Positions 1 through 11,174 of a stretch of DNA of 64,000 nucleotides are shown piece by piece. Both the position numbers and the translations under genes were made by a program. The DNA is taken from contig CACIYC010000002.1 in assembly GCA_902590775.1 (NCBI GenBank), positions 1 to 64,000 of the forward strand. Reading direction: 5' to 3'. Source of the stretch: an uncultured Prochlorococcus sp. (GTDB lineage: Bacteria; Cyanobacteriota; Cyanobacteriia; PCC-6307; Cyanobiaceae). Position 1 is the stretch's first letter. The number at the start of each line of letters is the position of its first letter. The notes beneath the pieces were generated by a model that saw nothing but the letters and a program-made list of their open reading frames with translations, was not told the origin of the DNA and made no database searches.

Positions 1-3000
1 CTTTTGTGATGAATTTGTGGACGATAACACTTTTAGTTTGTCCAATTCGGTAGGCACGATCTGTGGCTTGATTCTCTACAGCTGGATTCCACCATCTATC
101 GATATGGAAAACATGATTTGCCTGAGTTAGATTTAGGCCCAAGCCACCTGCTTTTAATGAAAGTAAAAAGAGTTTGGGGCCTCGGGGATCTTCTTGAAAA
201 CGATCTATCATTTCTTGCCTATTTTTTTTAGATGTTCCTCCGTGAAGGAAAGGAATTTCACTTTGCCATTTTTGTTGAAAATATTCTTGAAGTAAATGAC
301 CCCATTGAGAGAACTGAGTAAAAAGTAGCGCTTTATCATTTGTTTCAATTACTTCTCCGAGTATTTCTTCAAGTCGTTGAAGTTTTGAAGACCGTTTTAA
401 AAAATCTTTGTCAATATATTCTTCTTTTAATGCAAGTGATGGATGGTTGCAAATTTGTTTGAGAGTTGTAAGGAGTCCTAGAGTTTTACCTTGACGGTGC
501 CCTAACGGTGATGACTTTATTTCATTAAGACTTTTTTCTACAGCTTTGTTGTATAAACTTTTTTGTTCTTTATTGAGACTTATCCATTCACGTTGTTCAA
601 TCTTTTGTGGTAAATCGGTGATAATTGATTGATCTGTTTTTAATCTTCTAAGAATAAAAGGATTGACTCGAGCTTTTAAATCTTTTAGTGATGAGATGTC
701 TCCATAATGTTCAATGGGCAACTTGTATCGTTGAGTAAAAAACTCTTCTTCTCCTAAGACTTTTGGATTCAAGAAATCCATTAATGACCATATTTCACTA
801 ATTCGATTTTCTATTGGTGTTCCTGTTAAGCAAATTTTGAGAGAATTATTTTTTAAGTTTTTGCTTATTGCACGAATTGCCAAACTTTGCTTTGATTTAG
901 GATTTTTTATAGCTTGAGCTTCATCAATAACAATTCCTTGCCAGTTGACTTTTTTGAATATTTCTAAATCTCTACAAATTAGACCATAACTTGTCATGCA
1001 TATATCGATTCTTTGAAGAGATTTTGTTAGGGAATCTTCTGTAAATGACCTGTTTGGACCATAGTGCTCTAGCAGAGATAATTGTGGGGTAAAGATCGAT
1101 GCTTCTCTTTGCCAGTTTGTAAGTACCGATGTTGGAGCAATGAGTAGTAAAGGCTTTGTAAGTTTATTTTTAATTTTTAGATATTGAATAAATGCTAGTA
1201 ATTGTATTGTTTTCCCTAGACCCATGTCATCTGCTAAACATGCTCCTTGGTTAAATCGGTAGAGGAATGCAAGCCAACCTAGTCCTCGCTCTTGATATGG
1301 TCTTAATTGACCATGAAACCCCTCTGGTGCAGCTAATGATTCCGGTTCTTTTTGATGGTGATATTGCTCTAAAACATTTTGAAGTCTTGGCCCAGCTTCA
1401 AATTGATGCACTGGAAGTTTTAGCAGTGTATTACCTTCTGTTGCTGTCAGACTAATCGCGAGATCTAGTTTTAGTTCTGGTGGATTAGCAAAGAACTGTG
1501 TAGCATTTTTCAGATCGTTAGGACGTAATTCGATCCATGTTCCTTTGTAATTTACGAGAGGACTTTTTTTGCTTGCAAGTCTCTCGAGCTCTTTCATCGT
1601 TAGGTTTACTCCTCCTATCATTAAATCCCAACTCCAATTAAGGTTTTCTCCAAGTATTGCCCCTTCTGAATTTTCAAAAAGTTCGGCTTGGATAGTTATT
1701 CCCAGTCGAGTAGCTAGACCTTTAGATAAACTATGTGGAAGTATTATTCCAATTCCAATATCTCGTAGTTTTAAAGATGTAGTTCTTATAAAGACAAATG
1801 CTTCAGCAGGCGAAAGTTCTACTGAATGCGGTGTTGGGTTTTCTAGACCTCTTTCAAGACAAGGAAAAACTTGCAATGTTCTTCCTAGACCTTCAAGGAG
1901 GATTTCACTAGGTTCTTCTATTTTTATTTCACCTATTTCTATTGTTTGTGATCCAGCTTCCCAAATTTCTTTTGCAGGAATTTTGACGTCTGGATCAGCC
2001 TCTGCTTGTAAAAAGAATTCTAGTTTCCATAATGCATCATTTTTCAATGGTGCTATTAGTTCTAGGCATGTTTTTGCAGATTTAAGATTATTATGAAATC
2101 CCCCTTGCCAATATTTTGTAGCCTTTATTAAGCGATTTGCTTCATTAGTCGGTAGATCAATTAAACCATTAGTACTTCCAAGTGCTTGTTGCCATGCATT
2201 TAGCAATGGGTCAAGATTATTAGTTTTTGGTTGGAAGTCTTTTCGTAGTTGTGCATCAACGATTTCTTCAAGAATTTTCATTACTTCGAACCGATTATGT
2301 CTTGGTAGAAATGATGTAATTGGATTTCCGTGAGTAGATTTCTTGATTTTCTTAATGTCTTTTTTCCTGTTTGTCCAAGGAAGTCCGCAAATAGTTACTA
2401 AGGGCATATTTCTAACAAACTCTTCTAGCCTTTTGCGTTCATTTTCTTGAGTGAGCAATGGAATCCATCGTGCTTGGTAATAAGATGCCTTTGTATTATT
2501 TAATTCAACTTGTGGGAGCCATAAACCTTCAGCAATCAGGCTTAAAGACCATCTTTGTAAATGAGTCCACCACAGAATTTCTTCACTAAGATCTGAATCT
2601 TGTTTTGATAAGGGTAATTGTGTAAGCCACCTTGAAGCTTCTAAGGGGCTGATGCTTAGACCATCTATTTTCCATGGCCACCATTCATATGTTGTTGGGA
2701 TTGCTTCTCCAGCTTGTAGCTTCTACTAGCAGTGTTGTTTTTTATTTTTGCTGGAATAGGCTTACTTGGCAGTGTTAGAGATGCTGTTGCAGTAACGATT
2801 TCCTGAGGTAATAATTCTTTTTTTCTTAGCCAATTTTGTAATTCTTGTGAAGAAAGAGTAAATGGATGCAGTGATGGTTCATCATTTGCTTGGATTGGTG
2901 TTGGTACTCGCCATGTATCTGCCCAGAGGAATAATACTGGAGAAGGCGAATGAGACAATTCATTAGAATTGTTTAACCAAGTAGCATGCAGCAAGGTCAT
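1..3000 (-). pseudogene. SNF2/DEAD-like helicase (HepA/RapA-type), partial at window edge and frameshifted near 2720
   Basis: Minus-strand translation contains FNQGACLADDMGLGKTIQ (Walker A), IVIDEAQAIKNPK (DEAH-like), RAYRIGQTKSVIVHKFI (motif VI). N-terminal ORF 2665-3000 is in a different frame from the rest (KLQAGEAIPTTYEWWPWKIDGLS...), which stays open to base 1. Confidence 0.8.
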
Positions 3001-3196
3001 AGCATGGATTTTTCATTCATTAATTGTTTTCCTTGTCTGATTTCTTTGTAGCAAGCAATAACAATAATGATTTTGATAAATGCCATAGCTAATAATGACA
3101 GTTAATTGGCTAGATTTTATGAGAAGCCAATTACTTGTTTTTTTATTTTGAACTTCTTCATGTTTGGCGCTTGTTCTTCCAAATCTCAAGTTAGTT

Positions 3197-5881
3197 ATGG
3201 AAGGTGAACGAGTGTCGTCAAAATCTATTATTAAACCTCTTAAAGGAGATGAGATAAGAGCTGCTTTTTTGAATTTTTATAAGCAGCGGAATCATGTCGT
3301 TTTACCTAGTGCTTCTTTAGTGCCAGATGATCCAACAGTGTTGCTTACAATTGCAGGAATGTTACCTTTCAAGCCTGTTTTTCTTGGACATGAAGATAGA
3401 CCTTCCGCAAGAGTAACTAGTAGTCAGAAATGTATAAGAACAAATGATATAGAAAATGTTGGCAGAACAGCAAGACATCATACTTTCTTTGAGATGTTAG
3501 GCAATTTTTCTTTTGGTGATTACTTTAAGAAGCAGGCAATTCAATGGGCATGGGAACTGAGTACAAATGTTTTTGGATTAGAGGCTAAGCATTTAGTAGT
3601 TAGTGTTTTTCGGGAGGATAAAGAAGCTGAAGAAATTTGGCGAGATATTGTTGGAGTTAATCCACGTCGGATTGTCAAAATGGATGAAGCAGATAATTTC
3701 TGGTCATCAGGACCAACTGGTCCTTGTGGACCTTGCTCAGAATTGTATTATGATTTCAAGCCAGAACTTGGTGATGAAGAAATTGATTTAGAAGATGATA
3801 GTAGATATATAGAATTTTATAACTTAGTTTTTATGCAATATAATCGTGATATTGATGGAACTTTGACATCTCTTTCACATTGCAATATTGATACAGGTTT
3901 GGGCTTAGAAAGAATGGCTCAAATTATGCAAGGTGTGCCAAATAATTATGAAACAGATTTGATTTTTCCACTTTTAGAAAAGGTTGCATCTTTAGTAGGA
4001 GTTGATTATTACGAACTTAATGAAAAGGATAAAATTTCTTTTAAGGTTATAGGTGATCATGTTAGAGCTTGTGTTCATCTTATAAGTGATGGGGTCACGG
4101 CAAGTAATTTGGGTCGTGGATATGTTTTAAGGAGGTTACTTCGTCGTGTTGTTAGGCATGGGCGTTTACTTGGCATCAAAAGTCAATTTTTGATTCAAGT
4201 TGCTGAGGTGGCAATTGATTTAATGAAAATTTCTTATCCTCATCTCTTGAAAACCCAAGCATTGATATTTAAAGAACTTCAAAGAGAGGAGATTCGTTTC
4301 TTGGAAACATTAGATAGGGGAGAAAAGTTATTAGCAGATTTGCTTGCTTCTAATCCTCAAGAAATCTCTGGGGAGCAGGCATTTGAATTGTATGATACTT
4401 ATGGTTTCCCAGTTGAATTAACAGAGGAGATTGCTAAAGAAAATTCCTTAAGAGTTGATATAGATGGTTTCCATCAAGCAATGAATAAGCAGCGGGAAAG
4501 GGCCAAGGCAGCTATTACGACCATTGATTTAACTCTTCAAGATAGTATTGATAAAATAGTTTCCGAACTAGGTCAAACACGTTTCTTAGGCTACAAACAA
4601 TTAGAGCAGTCAAGTAGAGTTCAGGCAATAGTTGTAAACGGAATATCGTTGGAGCAATGTAATGTGGGTGATAACGTAGATTTAGTTCTTGATATTACAC
4701 CTTTTTATGGAGAAGGCGGTGGACAAATAGGTGATAAGGGGATTTTACTTTCTACTTCATCTGAGACATCAAATTGTTTAATAGAGATAGATAATGTTCG
4801 TCGTATAAAAGGTGCTTTTGTTCATTCTGGGATTGTCCAAACTGGTGCCTTGAAATTAGGTACTACTGTTAAAAGTAAAGTAGATCTATTTAGTCGTAGA
4901 CGTATTCAATCTAATCATACTTCAACTCATTTATTACAAGCAGCTTTAAAAAAAATAGTTGATTCCGATATTAGCCAAGCAGGATCTTTAGTGGATTTTG
5001 ATAGATTACGTTTCGATTTTCATTTTTCACGGCCAGTGTTATTCGACGAATTGCTTAAAGTTGAAAAATTAATCAATGTTTGGATTGCAGAAGGACATAT
5101 GTTGCGTGTTTCTCAAATGGATATAGAAGATGCTAAAGAGGCTGGTGCCATTGCGATGTTTGGTGAGAAGTATGAAGAGGTTGTGAGAGTTGTTGATATT
5201 CCGGGTGTATCAATGGAACTCTGTGGGGGTACTCATGTTTCTAATACTTCTGAAATAGGAATGTTTAAAATTGTCAGTGAGATAGGAATTGCCTCTGGTG
5301 TGCGGAGGATTGAGGCTATGACAGGTCAAGGGGTTCTTGATTATTTAAATGATCGAGATTTAGTAGTCAAGGCTTTAAGTGAGAGATTTAAGGCCCAACC
5401 CTGTGAAATTGTTGATAGGGTAGTTTCTTTGCAAGATGAGGTTAAAACTTTGACAAAGTTACTTGAGAAATCCAATGAGAAAGTTGCTTCTGCTAAAGCA
5501 TTAGCATTAGTTGATAGCGCTATAGCTCTTGGAAAGAGTCAATATGTTGTGAAACGTCTTGATTATATGTCTGGTGATTTATTGCAGCATGTAGCAAAGA
5601 CGTTAGTAAATCATTTAGGATCTAAATCCGCAGTAATTGTTGCAGGAGTTCCTGATTCTAATGATAGTGAAAAGCTTATTTTAGTTGCTGCTTTTGGTTC
5701 AGATGTTGTTAGTCAAGGCCTGCATGCTGGAAAATTTCTTAATCCAATAGCGAAGCTTTGTGGTGGTGGTGGTGGTGGTCGACCAACTTTAGCTCAAGCT
5801 GGTGGGCGTGATTCTAAATTATTGGATTCTGCTTTGGATTCAGCAAGAGATGAGTTGGTTAAATTATTGAGTTTAGGTTAG
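3197..5881 (+). CDS. alaS: Alanyl-tRNA synthetase (ORF opens at 3164 with TTG; ATG at 3197 is a plausible start)
   Basis: FFEMLGNFSFGDYFK, GPTGPCGPCSE, SNHTSTHLLQAALK, ELCGGTHVSNTSEIG, C-terminal GGGGGGRPTLAQAGG. Confidence 0.97.
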   Translation: MEGERVSSKSIIKPLKGDEIRAAFLNFYKQRNHVVLPSASLVPDDPTVLLTIAGMLPFKPVFLGHEDRPSARVTSSQKCIRTNDIENVGRTARHHTFFEMLGNFSFGDYFKKQAIQWAWELSTNVFGLEAKHLVVSVFREDKEAEEIWRDIVGVNPRRIVKMDEADNFWSSGPTGPCGPCSELYYDFKPELGDEEIDLEDDSRYIEFYNLVFMQYNRDIDGTLTSLSHCNIDTGLGLERMAQIMQGVPNNYETDLIFPLLEKVASLVGVDYYELNEKDKISFKVIGDHVRACVHLISDGVTASNLGRGYVLRRLLRRVVRHGRLLGIKSQFLIQVAEVAIDLMKISYPHLLKTQALIFKELQREEIRFLETLDRGEKLLADLLASNPQEISGEQAFELYDTYGFPVELTEEIAKENSLRVDIDGFHQAMNKQRERAKAAITTIDLTLQDSIDKIVSELGQTRFLGYKQLEQSSRVQAIVVNGISLEQCNVGDNVDLVLDITPFYGEGGGQIGDKGILLSTSSETSNCLIEIDNVRRIKGAFVHSGIVQTGALKLGTTVKSKVDLFSRRRIQSNHTSTHLLQAALKKIVDSDISQAGSLVDFDRLRFDFHFSRPVLFDELLKVEKLINVWIAEGHMLRVSQMDIEDAKEAGAIAMFGEKYEEVVRVVDIPGVSMELCGGTHVSNTSEIGMFKIVSEIGIASGVRRIEAMTGQGVLDYLNDRDLVVKALSERFKAQPCEIVDRVVSLQDEVKTLTKLLEKSNEKVASAKALALVDSAIALGKSQYVVKRLDYMSGDLLQHVAKTLVNHLGSKSAVIVAGVPDSNDSEKLILVAAFGSDVVSQGLHAGKFLNPIAKLCGGGGGGRPTLAQAGGRDSKLLDSALDSARDELVKLLSLG

Positions 5882-5883
5882 TT

Positions 5884-7830
5884 TTATTCTTGCAGATAAG
5901 TACTTTTCCGTAAGCTTATTTCTATATGTTCTATTAATTGTTGTGCATCATTAATTTTGAGTTTTCCTTTTTGAATTGCTAATTCGCATCCCATTCTTAA
6001 CCGCTCCAATAAATACTCAGAGTCATGTTCCATTGATTGAAGCACATCTCCTTTAGTATTACCTTTTACTACATGATCAAGCTTATATTTTCCATTTTTA
6101 GCTATACGAATATGTATTGCATTAGTGCTTCCAAAAAGATTATGTAGATTACCCATTACTTCTTGATAGGTTCCTCCAAGGAACATGCCTATAAAATAAT
6201 CATTTTTACTATTGAATGGATGTAATTCAAGTAAAGATTTTTTTTGACCATTGTGAATAAATCGTCCAAGTTTTCCATCTGAATCACATGTAAGGTCAGC
6301 AAAATGACCTAGATTTGTTGGCTTTTCGTTTAGACGATGAATTGGCATCACTGGGAAGAGCTGCTCGATTGCCCAAGTATCTGGTGCTGAACGAAAAATT
6401 GAGATATTTGCGTAATAGGTATATGCAAGTGCATCATTTAGTTGTTTCAGTTCTTCAGGAATTAAAGGATTTTCAGGTAAATGATTAGTGATTTTTTTTG
6501 CACATGCCCATGTTAGTTTTTCTGCTGTAGCTCGAGTTGGCAGATCTATAAATCCAAGTCTAAAGGCAGCAAGTGCATCTTCTTTAAATTTAAGTGCATC
6601 ATTCCATGCTTCTTGAAGTTTGGAGATGTCTATCTTTTCGTATTTACAAATTTCATAAAGTGATTCTAATGTTTCACGTAGATTTTTGACACTGATATAT
6701 TCATCCTTTGTCTTTGGTGGAATATCTGTAGATACTGAATTTGCACCTAAAATATTAAATATTAAAACTGAAAAATGGCTAGTCAGATTGCGCCCGCTTT
6801 CACTAATCAATGTTGGGACTTTAATTCCTTTTGATTTGCAGCATTCTTGGATTGTCGCGACAACATCGTTTGCATAGTTTTGAAGCGAGTAGTTAGTAGA
6901 AGCAGAGGTAGCGGTTCGACTGCCATCATAATCAACACCTAATCCACCACCTACATCTAAGTAGCCCATTGGAGCACCGAGAGCCTTTAATTCACCATAA
7001 ATTTGGCCCGCTTCTTGTAATGCATTTTTGAGAATAGCTATATCATTGATTTGACTACCTATATGGAAATGCAGTAAGCACAATTCATTGAGAATTCCCG
7101 CAATCTTTAATTCATGAACAGCAGTTAAAATTTCTGGTATGGATAGACCAAATTTAGATTTCTCTCCGGTTGAGCCACTCCATCTTCCAGTGCTTTGACT
7201 TGACAACTTTGCTCTAATTCCAATGAGTGGTGCTGCACCTATTTCTTTACTTGCTTTGATAATACGTTCCACTTCATCTGATTGCTCAATCACGACTACT
7301 GGTTTTCTGTCTAGTTTTCTTGCAAGAATTGCAGTTTCTATATAGCGCTTATCTTTGTAGCCATTACAGATTAAGAAGGCTTCTGGATCATCAAGTAAGG
7401 ATAATGCAATTAGCAGTTCTGCTTTACTACCTGCCTCTAAACCAAAGTGCCATTTTTTTCCAATAGCTATTACTTCTTCGACAACATGTCGTTGTTGATT
7501 GCATTTAATTGGAAAAACACCTTGATATTTGTTTTTGTAGTTGTATGTGGAGATAGCATTTTCAAATGCGTCGTTTAGTTTTTTGATTCTGTCTTCAAGA
7601 ATGTCGTCAAATCTAAGTAATAAAGGTGGTTTTAGGTTTCTTCCTTTGAGTTCTTCTAACAAGCATGTTAAATCTAACCCTTGTTTGTCTTGACCATGTG
7701 GTGTCACATTAATGTTTCCAGAAATGTTGATTCTGAAATATCCACCACTCCAGTTTTCAAGTCCATATAAGGCAGCACTGTCTTCTATAGACCATTGATT
7801 TTTTTCAGTTTTGGGATTTAATTCGGTCAA
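5884..7830 (-). CDS. speA: Biosynthetic arginine decarboxylase
   Basis: 648 aa; PLP decarboxylase signatures GVFPIKCNQQRHVVEEV, GLEAGSKAELLIAL, LHFHIGSQI, YLDVGGGLGVDYDGS. Confidence 0.95.
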   Translation of the reverse strand: MTELNPKTEKNQWSIEDSAALYGLENWSGGYFRINISGNINVTPHGQDKQGLDLTCLLEELKGRNLKPPLLLRFDDILEDRIKKLNDAFENAISTYNYKNKYQGVFPIKCNQQRHVVEEVIAIGKKWHFGLEAGSKAELLIALSLLDDPEAFLICNGYKDKRYIETAILARKLDRKPVVVIEQSDEVERIIKASKEIGAAPLIGIRAKLSSQSTGRWSGSTGEKSKFGLSIPEILTAVHELKIAGILNELCLLHFHIGSQINDIAILKNALQEAGQIYGELKALGAPMGYLDVGGGLGVDYDGSRTATSASTNYSLQNYANDVVATIQECCKSKGIKVPTLISESGRNLTSHFSVLIFNILGANSVSTDIPPKTKDEYISVKNLRETLESLYEICKYEKIDISKLQEAWNDALKFKEDALAAFRLGFIDLPTRATAEKLTWACAKKITNHLPENPLIPEELKQLNDALAYTYYANISIFRSAPDTWAIEQLFPVMPIHRLNEKPTNLGHFADLTCDSDGKLGRFIHNGQKKSLLELHPFNSKNDYFIGMFLGGTYQEVMGNLHNLFGSTNAIHIRIAKNGKYKLDHVVKGNTKGDVLQSMEHDSEYLLERLRMGCELAIQKGKLKINDAQQLIEHIEISLRKSTYLQE

Positions 7831-7975
7831 GTTTTAAAATAAAAAAAATGTATTAAAACCTTTGAGATTGTACTTTTTCAAAAGCAGCCTAAGAAAAGTT
7901 GTATTTAATCCTATGGGTTTGCTTGCCAAGAGGGTACATTTCAGAAGACGATAGCTTAATTAATAATTTTTTTTC

Positions 7976-8431
7976 ATGGTTGTTGAAAGAACTTTTCTTG
8001 CGATCAAGCCTGATGGTGTTCAAAGAGGATTGGTGGGTGAGATTTTGGGACGTTTGGAGCGTAAGGGTTTTAAGTTAGTTGCTCTTAAACAGTTGATTCC
8101 TAGTAGAAATTTAGCTGAACAGCATTATGGAGTGCATAAAGAAAGACCTTTTTTTGATGCTTTAGTTGGTTTCATTACAAGTGGGCCAGTTGTGGCAATG
8201 GTTTGGGAAGGTGAGGGTGTGATTTCAAGTGCAAGAAAATTAATTGGAGCAACAAAGCCTCTTGAAGCTGAGCCAGGTACTATTAGAGGAGATTTGGCTA
8301 TCAATATTGGCCGAAATGTTATTCATGGTTCTGATAGTCCTGAAACTGCAAATTTTGAGATCTCTTTGTGGTTTAAGCCAGATGAATTGAATGATTGGAG
8401 CCCTGCTGATCAAATATGGAGGGTTGAATGA
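7976..8431 (+). CDS. ndk: Nucleoside diphosphate kinase
   Basis: [40 protein letters not shown] active-site His motif. Confidence 0.98.
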   Translation: MVVERTFLAIKPDGVQRGLVGEILGRLERKGFKLVALKQLIPSRNLAEQHYGVHKERPFFDALVGFITSGPVVAMVWEGEGVISSARKLIGATKPLEAEPGTIRGDLAINIGRNVIHGSDSPETANFEISLWFKPDELNDWSPADQIWRVE

Positions 8432-8469
8432 ATTTTGATTAAGGGACGCGCAATAATTTTTAATTTGAC

Positions 8470-9582
8470 TTAATTATTTTTAAAACGATTCCATTGGAAT
8501 GACATTAATAAATTTTTTTCAGTTTTAGATAAAGATTCTTGGCAAATACTTTTTGTAAGTAATTGCACTGTAATAGCAGCCAACAATACCCCATTTCTAT
8601 GATGACCTGTTGCTAACCATAGACCGGTTAAGGGTGAGGATCCTAGGATTGGCGCTTCATCTGGAGTGCAGGGCCTGAAGCCCCACCAACGTTCCATATG
8701 TGGCCAAGATTGCGCTATAGGAAGTAATGAATTGATGCCTTTTTGTAATTCACTTTGACCATTTGGAGTTAATCCTTCGGAAAAGCCAGCATCTTTTTCA
8801 CTTGTTGCACCAACAATTATTAATCCATCTTCACGAGGTACTAAATATATTCCTGGACCAAAAATGATTCGATTTAAAGCATCTTTAGGCCCTTGTATGG
8901 AAAACATTTGACCTTTGACAGGAAAAATCGGAATTGGATTCAATAGACTTTTACTCCATGCTCCGCAACATAAAATAGCTTCATTGGCAAAGATTTTTTC
9001 ATTTTTGCCTTCAGCAGTTTGAATTAATACTCCTTTAAAAATATCTTTCTTTTTTATTATTTCTTGGACTTCAATGCCTTCTTGAAAGCAAACTCCTAAT
9101 TCCACACAAGCTTTTTCAAGAGCTCTCATTAACCTTCTTCTATTGTCGATTTGTCCATCTTGCTCAAAAAGTAAACCTGTTTTCCAGTGGGATGAAATTC
9201 CTGGTATTTCTTCTTTTAACTGATTTTTAGTAAGATTCTGACCTAAGTGAGAAGTTGGATATACCTTTCTATCTTGAATGTTTAAAAAGGGAACAACTAT
9301 TCCGCATTTTCTAAGGCCGCAGTTAATGCCACTGTCGGATTCTATTGTTTTTACCCAATTCGGTATTTGTTCAAGACTTGCTTGACCAAGCTTTAATAGA
9401 TTTCCACTGAGTCCTTCGGCATGTGGCGCAAGCATTCCAGCTGCGACAAAACCAGCGGCTTCATTTCTTCTTCTGCTAAGTACTTCTACATGATGTCCTT
9501 TTTTGGCTAATGAATGAGCAAGAGATAGACCAATTAAGCCTCCACCAAGTATGAGTAATCTTTTATTGTTTGTTTTAGCCAT
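8470..9582 (-). CDS. thiO: FAD-dependent oxidoreductase, glycine oxidase ThiO-like
   Basis: N-terminal LLILGGGLIGLSLAHSLAKKGHHVEVL dinucleotide fold; GFRPCTPDEAPILG and GLWLATGHHRNGVLLA of the DAO family. Confidence 0.75.
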   Translation of the reverse strand: MAKTNNKRLLILGGGLIGLSLAHSLAKKGHHVEVLSRRRNEAAGFVAAGMLAPHAEGLSGNLLKLGQASLEQIPNWVKTIESDSGINCGLRKCGIVVPFLNIQDRKVYPTSHLGQNLTKNQLKEEIPGISSHWKTGLLFEQDGQIDNRRRLMRALEKACVELGVCFQEGIEVQEIIKKKDIFKGVLIQTAEGKNEKIFANEAILCCGAWSKSLLNPIPIFPVKGQMFSIQGPKDALNRIIFGPGIYLVPREDGLIIVGATSEKDAGFSEGLTPNGQSELQKGINSLLPIAQSWPHMERWWGFRPCTPDEAPILGSSPLTGLWLATGHHRNGVLLAAITVQLLTKSICQESLSKTEKNLLMSFQWNRFKNN

Positions 9583-9689
9583 TTCTTAGGCTGTTTTATT
9601 ACTAATTTTGAGTCTTTTAGATTAGGATGTCTATCCAATTTGTTGTTCTTTTCCATAGGATGCGAATATATCAATTGTTGATGTAAGCA

Positions 9690-11165
9690 ATGTCTCAAAT
9701 TAAAGCTGACTGGGAACCAGTAATTGGATTGGAAACTCATGTTCAGTTAGCTACGAAAAGCAAAATATTTACTTCTGCTGCTACTAGTTTCGGCAATGAC
9801 CCTAATACTCATATAGACCCTGTTGTTTGTGGGCTTCCAGGAACTCTTCCTGTTTTAAATAAGAAGGTTCTTGAGTATGCAGTAAAGACTGCTATGGCTT
9901 TGAATTTGAAAATAGCTAAACATTGCAAATTTGATAGAAAACAATATTTTTATCCTGATCTTCCTAAAAACTATCAGATCTCTCAGTTTGATGAACCAAT
10001 TGCAGAAGAAGGTTGGATTGAAGTTGAAGTTGCAGAAAAAGGGAAACAAACTTATCTCAAGAAGATAGGAATTGAGAGGTTACATATGGAAGAAGATGCA
10101 GGGAAATTAGTTCATGCAGGCAGTGACCGCTTGGCTGGATCTACATATTCTTTGGTTGATTACAATCGTGCTGGAGTCGCTTTGGCTGAGATAGTTAGCA
10201 AGCCTGATTTGCGCACTGGAAGAGAAGCCTCTGAATATGCTTCCGAAATACGAAGAATAGTTAGGTATTTAGGAGTATCTGATGGGAATATGCAGGAAGG
10301 TTCTTTGAGATGTGATGTCAATATTTCTGTAAGACGAGGACCCGATGCACCTTTTGGAACCAAAGTTGAGATTAAAAATATGAATTCATTTTCTGCTATT
10401 CAGAAGGCTTGTGAATATGAAATTAAGCGTCAAATCAAAGCTTATGAAACTGGTGGGACCGTGAATCAAGAAACTAGGCTTTGGGATGAAAGTAAGCAAC
10501 TAACAAAGAGTATGCGATCTAAGGAAGGAAGTAGTGATTATAGGTATTTCCCAGATCCTGATTTGGGTCCTATAGAAGTTAGTGATGACTTAAAAGAGAA
10601 ATGGAAAGCAGAATTGCCAGAATTACCTGCTTCAAAGCGTCATAGATATGTTGAGGAATTTGGGCTATCTATTTATGACGCAAGAGTTTTAACAGATGAC
10701 TTTCAGATGGCTAGATATTTTGAATCAACTGTTCTGGCCGGTTCAGACGCTAAACAAGCTTCTAATTGGATAACAGGAGATATAGCTGCGTATGTAAAAG
10801 CAAAAAAAATTAGTTTTTCCAATCTTTTATTTACCCCTAAAAATTTAGCAGAAATGATTGAATTGATTATGCAAGGAAAGATAAGTGGAAAAATTGCTAA
10901 AGAGATCTTACTTGAACTGCTTGAAAAAGGTGGTTCTTCTAAAGAAATAGTTAATTCTAGAGGTTTAGGGATGATTAGTGATCCATTGATTCTTGAAGAA
11001 ATAATTGATGAATTAATAGATAATTATCCCAATGAAGTAGAAGCTTTTCGCGGAGGAAAGAAAAAACTTCTAGGCTTTTTTGTTGGTCAATTAATGAAGA
11101 AAACAAGTGGAAAGGCAGATCCAAAACTTTCTAATCAAATACTTTCTAGAAAACTTCAAGGATAG
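9690..11165 (+). CDS. gatB: Aspartyl/glutamyl-tRNA amidotransferase subunit B
   Basis: WEPVIGLETHVQLATKSKIF, LPKNYQISQFDEPIAEEG, DYNRAGVALAEIVSKPD. Confidence 0.97.
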   Translation: MSQIKADWEPVIGLETHVQLATKSKIFTSAATSFGNDPNTHIDPVVCGLPGTLPVLNKKVLEYAVKTAMALNLKIAKHCKFDRKQYFYPDLPKNYQISQFDEPIAEEGWIEVEVAEKGKQTYLKKIGIERLHMEEDAGKLVHAGSDRLAGSTYSLVDYNRAGVALAEIVSKPDLRTGREASEYASEIRRIVRYLGVSDGNMQEGSLRCDVNISVRRGPDAPFGTKVEIKNMNSFSAIQKACEYEIKRQIKAYETGGTVNQETRLWDESKQLTKSMRSKEGSSDYRYFPDPDLGPIEVSDDLKEKWKAELPELPASKRHRYVEEFGLSIYDARVLTDDFQMARYFESTVLAGSDAKQASNWITGDIAAYVKAKKISFSNLLFTPKNLAEMIELIMQGKISGKIAKEILLELLEKGGSSKEIVNSRGLGMISDPLILEEIIDELIDNYPNEVEAFRGGKKKLLGFFVGQLMKKTSGKADPKLSNQILSRKLQG

Positions 11166-11174
11166 AAATTATCA

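Noticed and set aside
1267-2096. Plus-strand ORFs at 1267-1455 and 1569-2096
   Set aside because: Antisense to the SNF2 helicase coding frame, which has clear motifs; shadow ORFs.
5762-5782. (GGT)6 microsatellite
   Set aside because: Encodes the conserved GGGGGGRP segment of alanyl-tRNA synthetase C-terminus.
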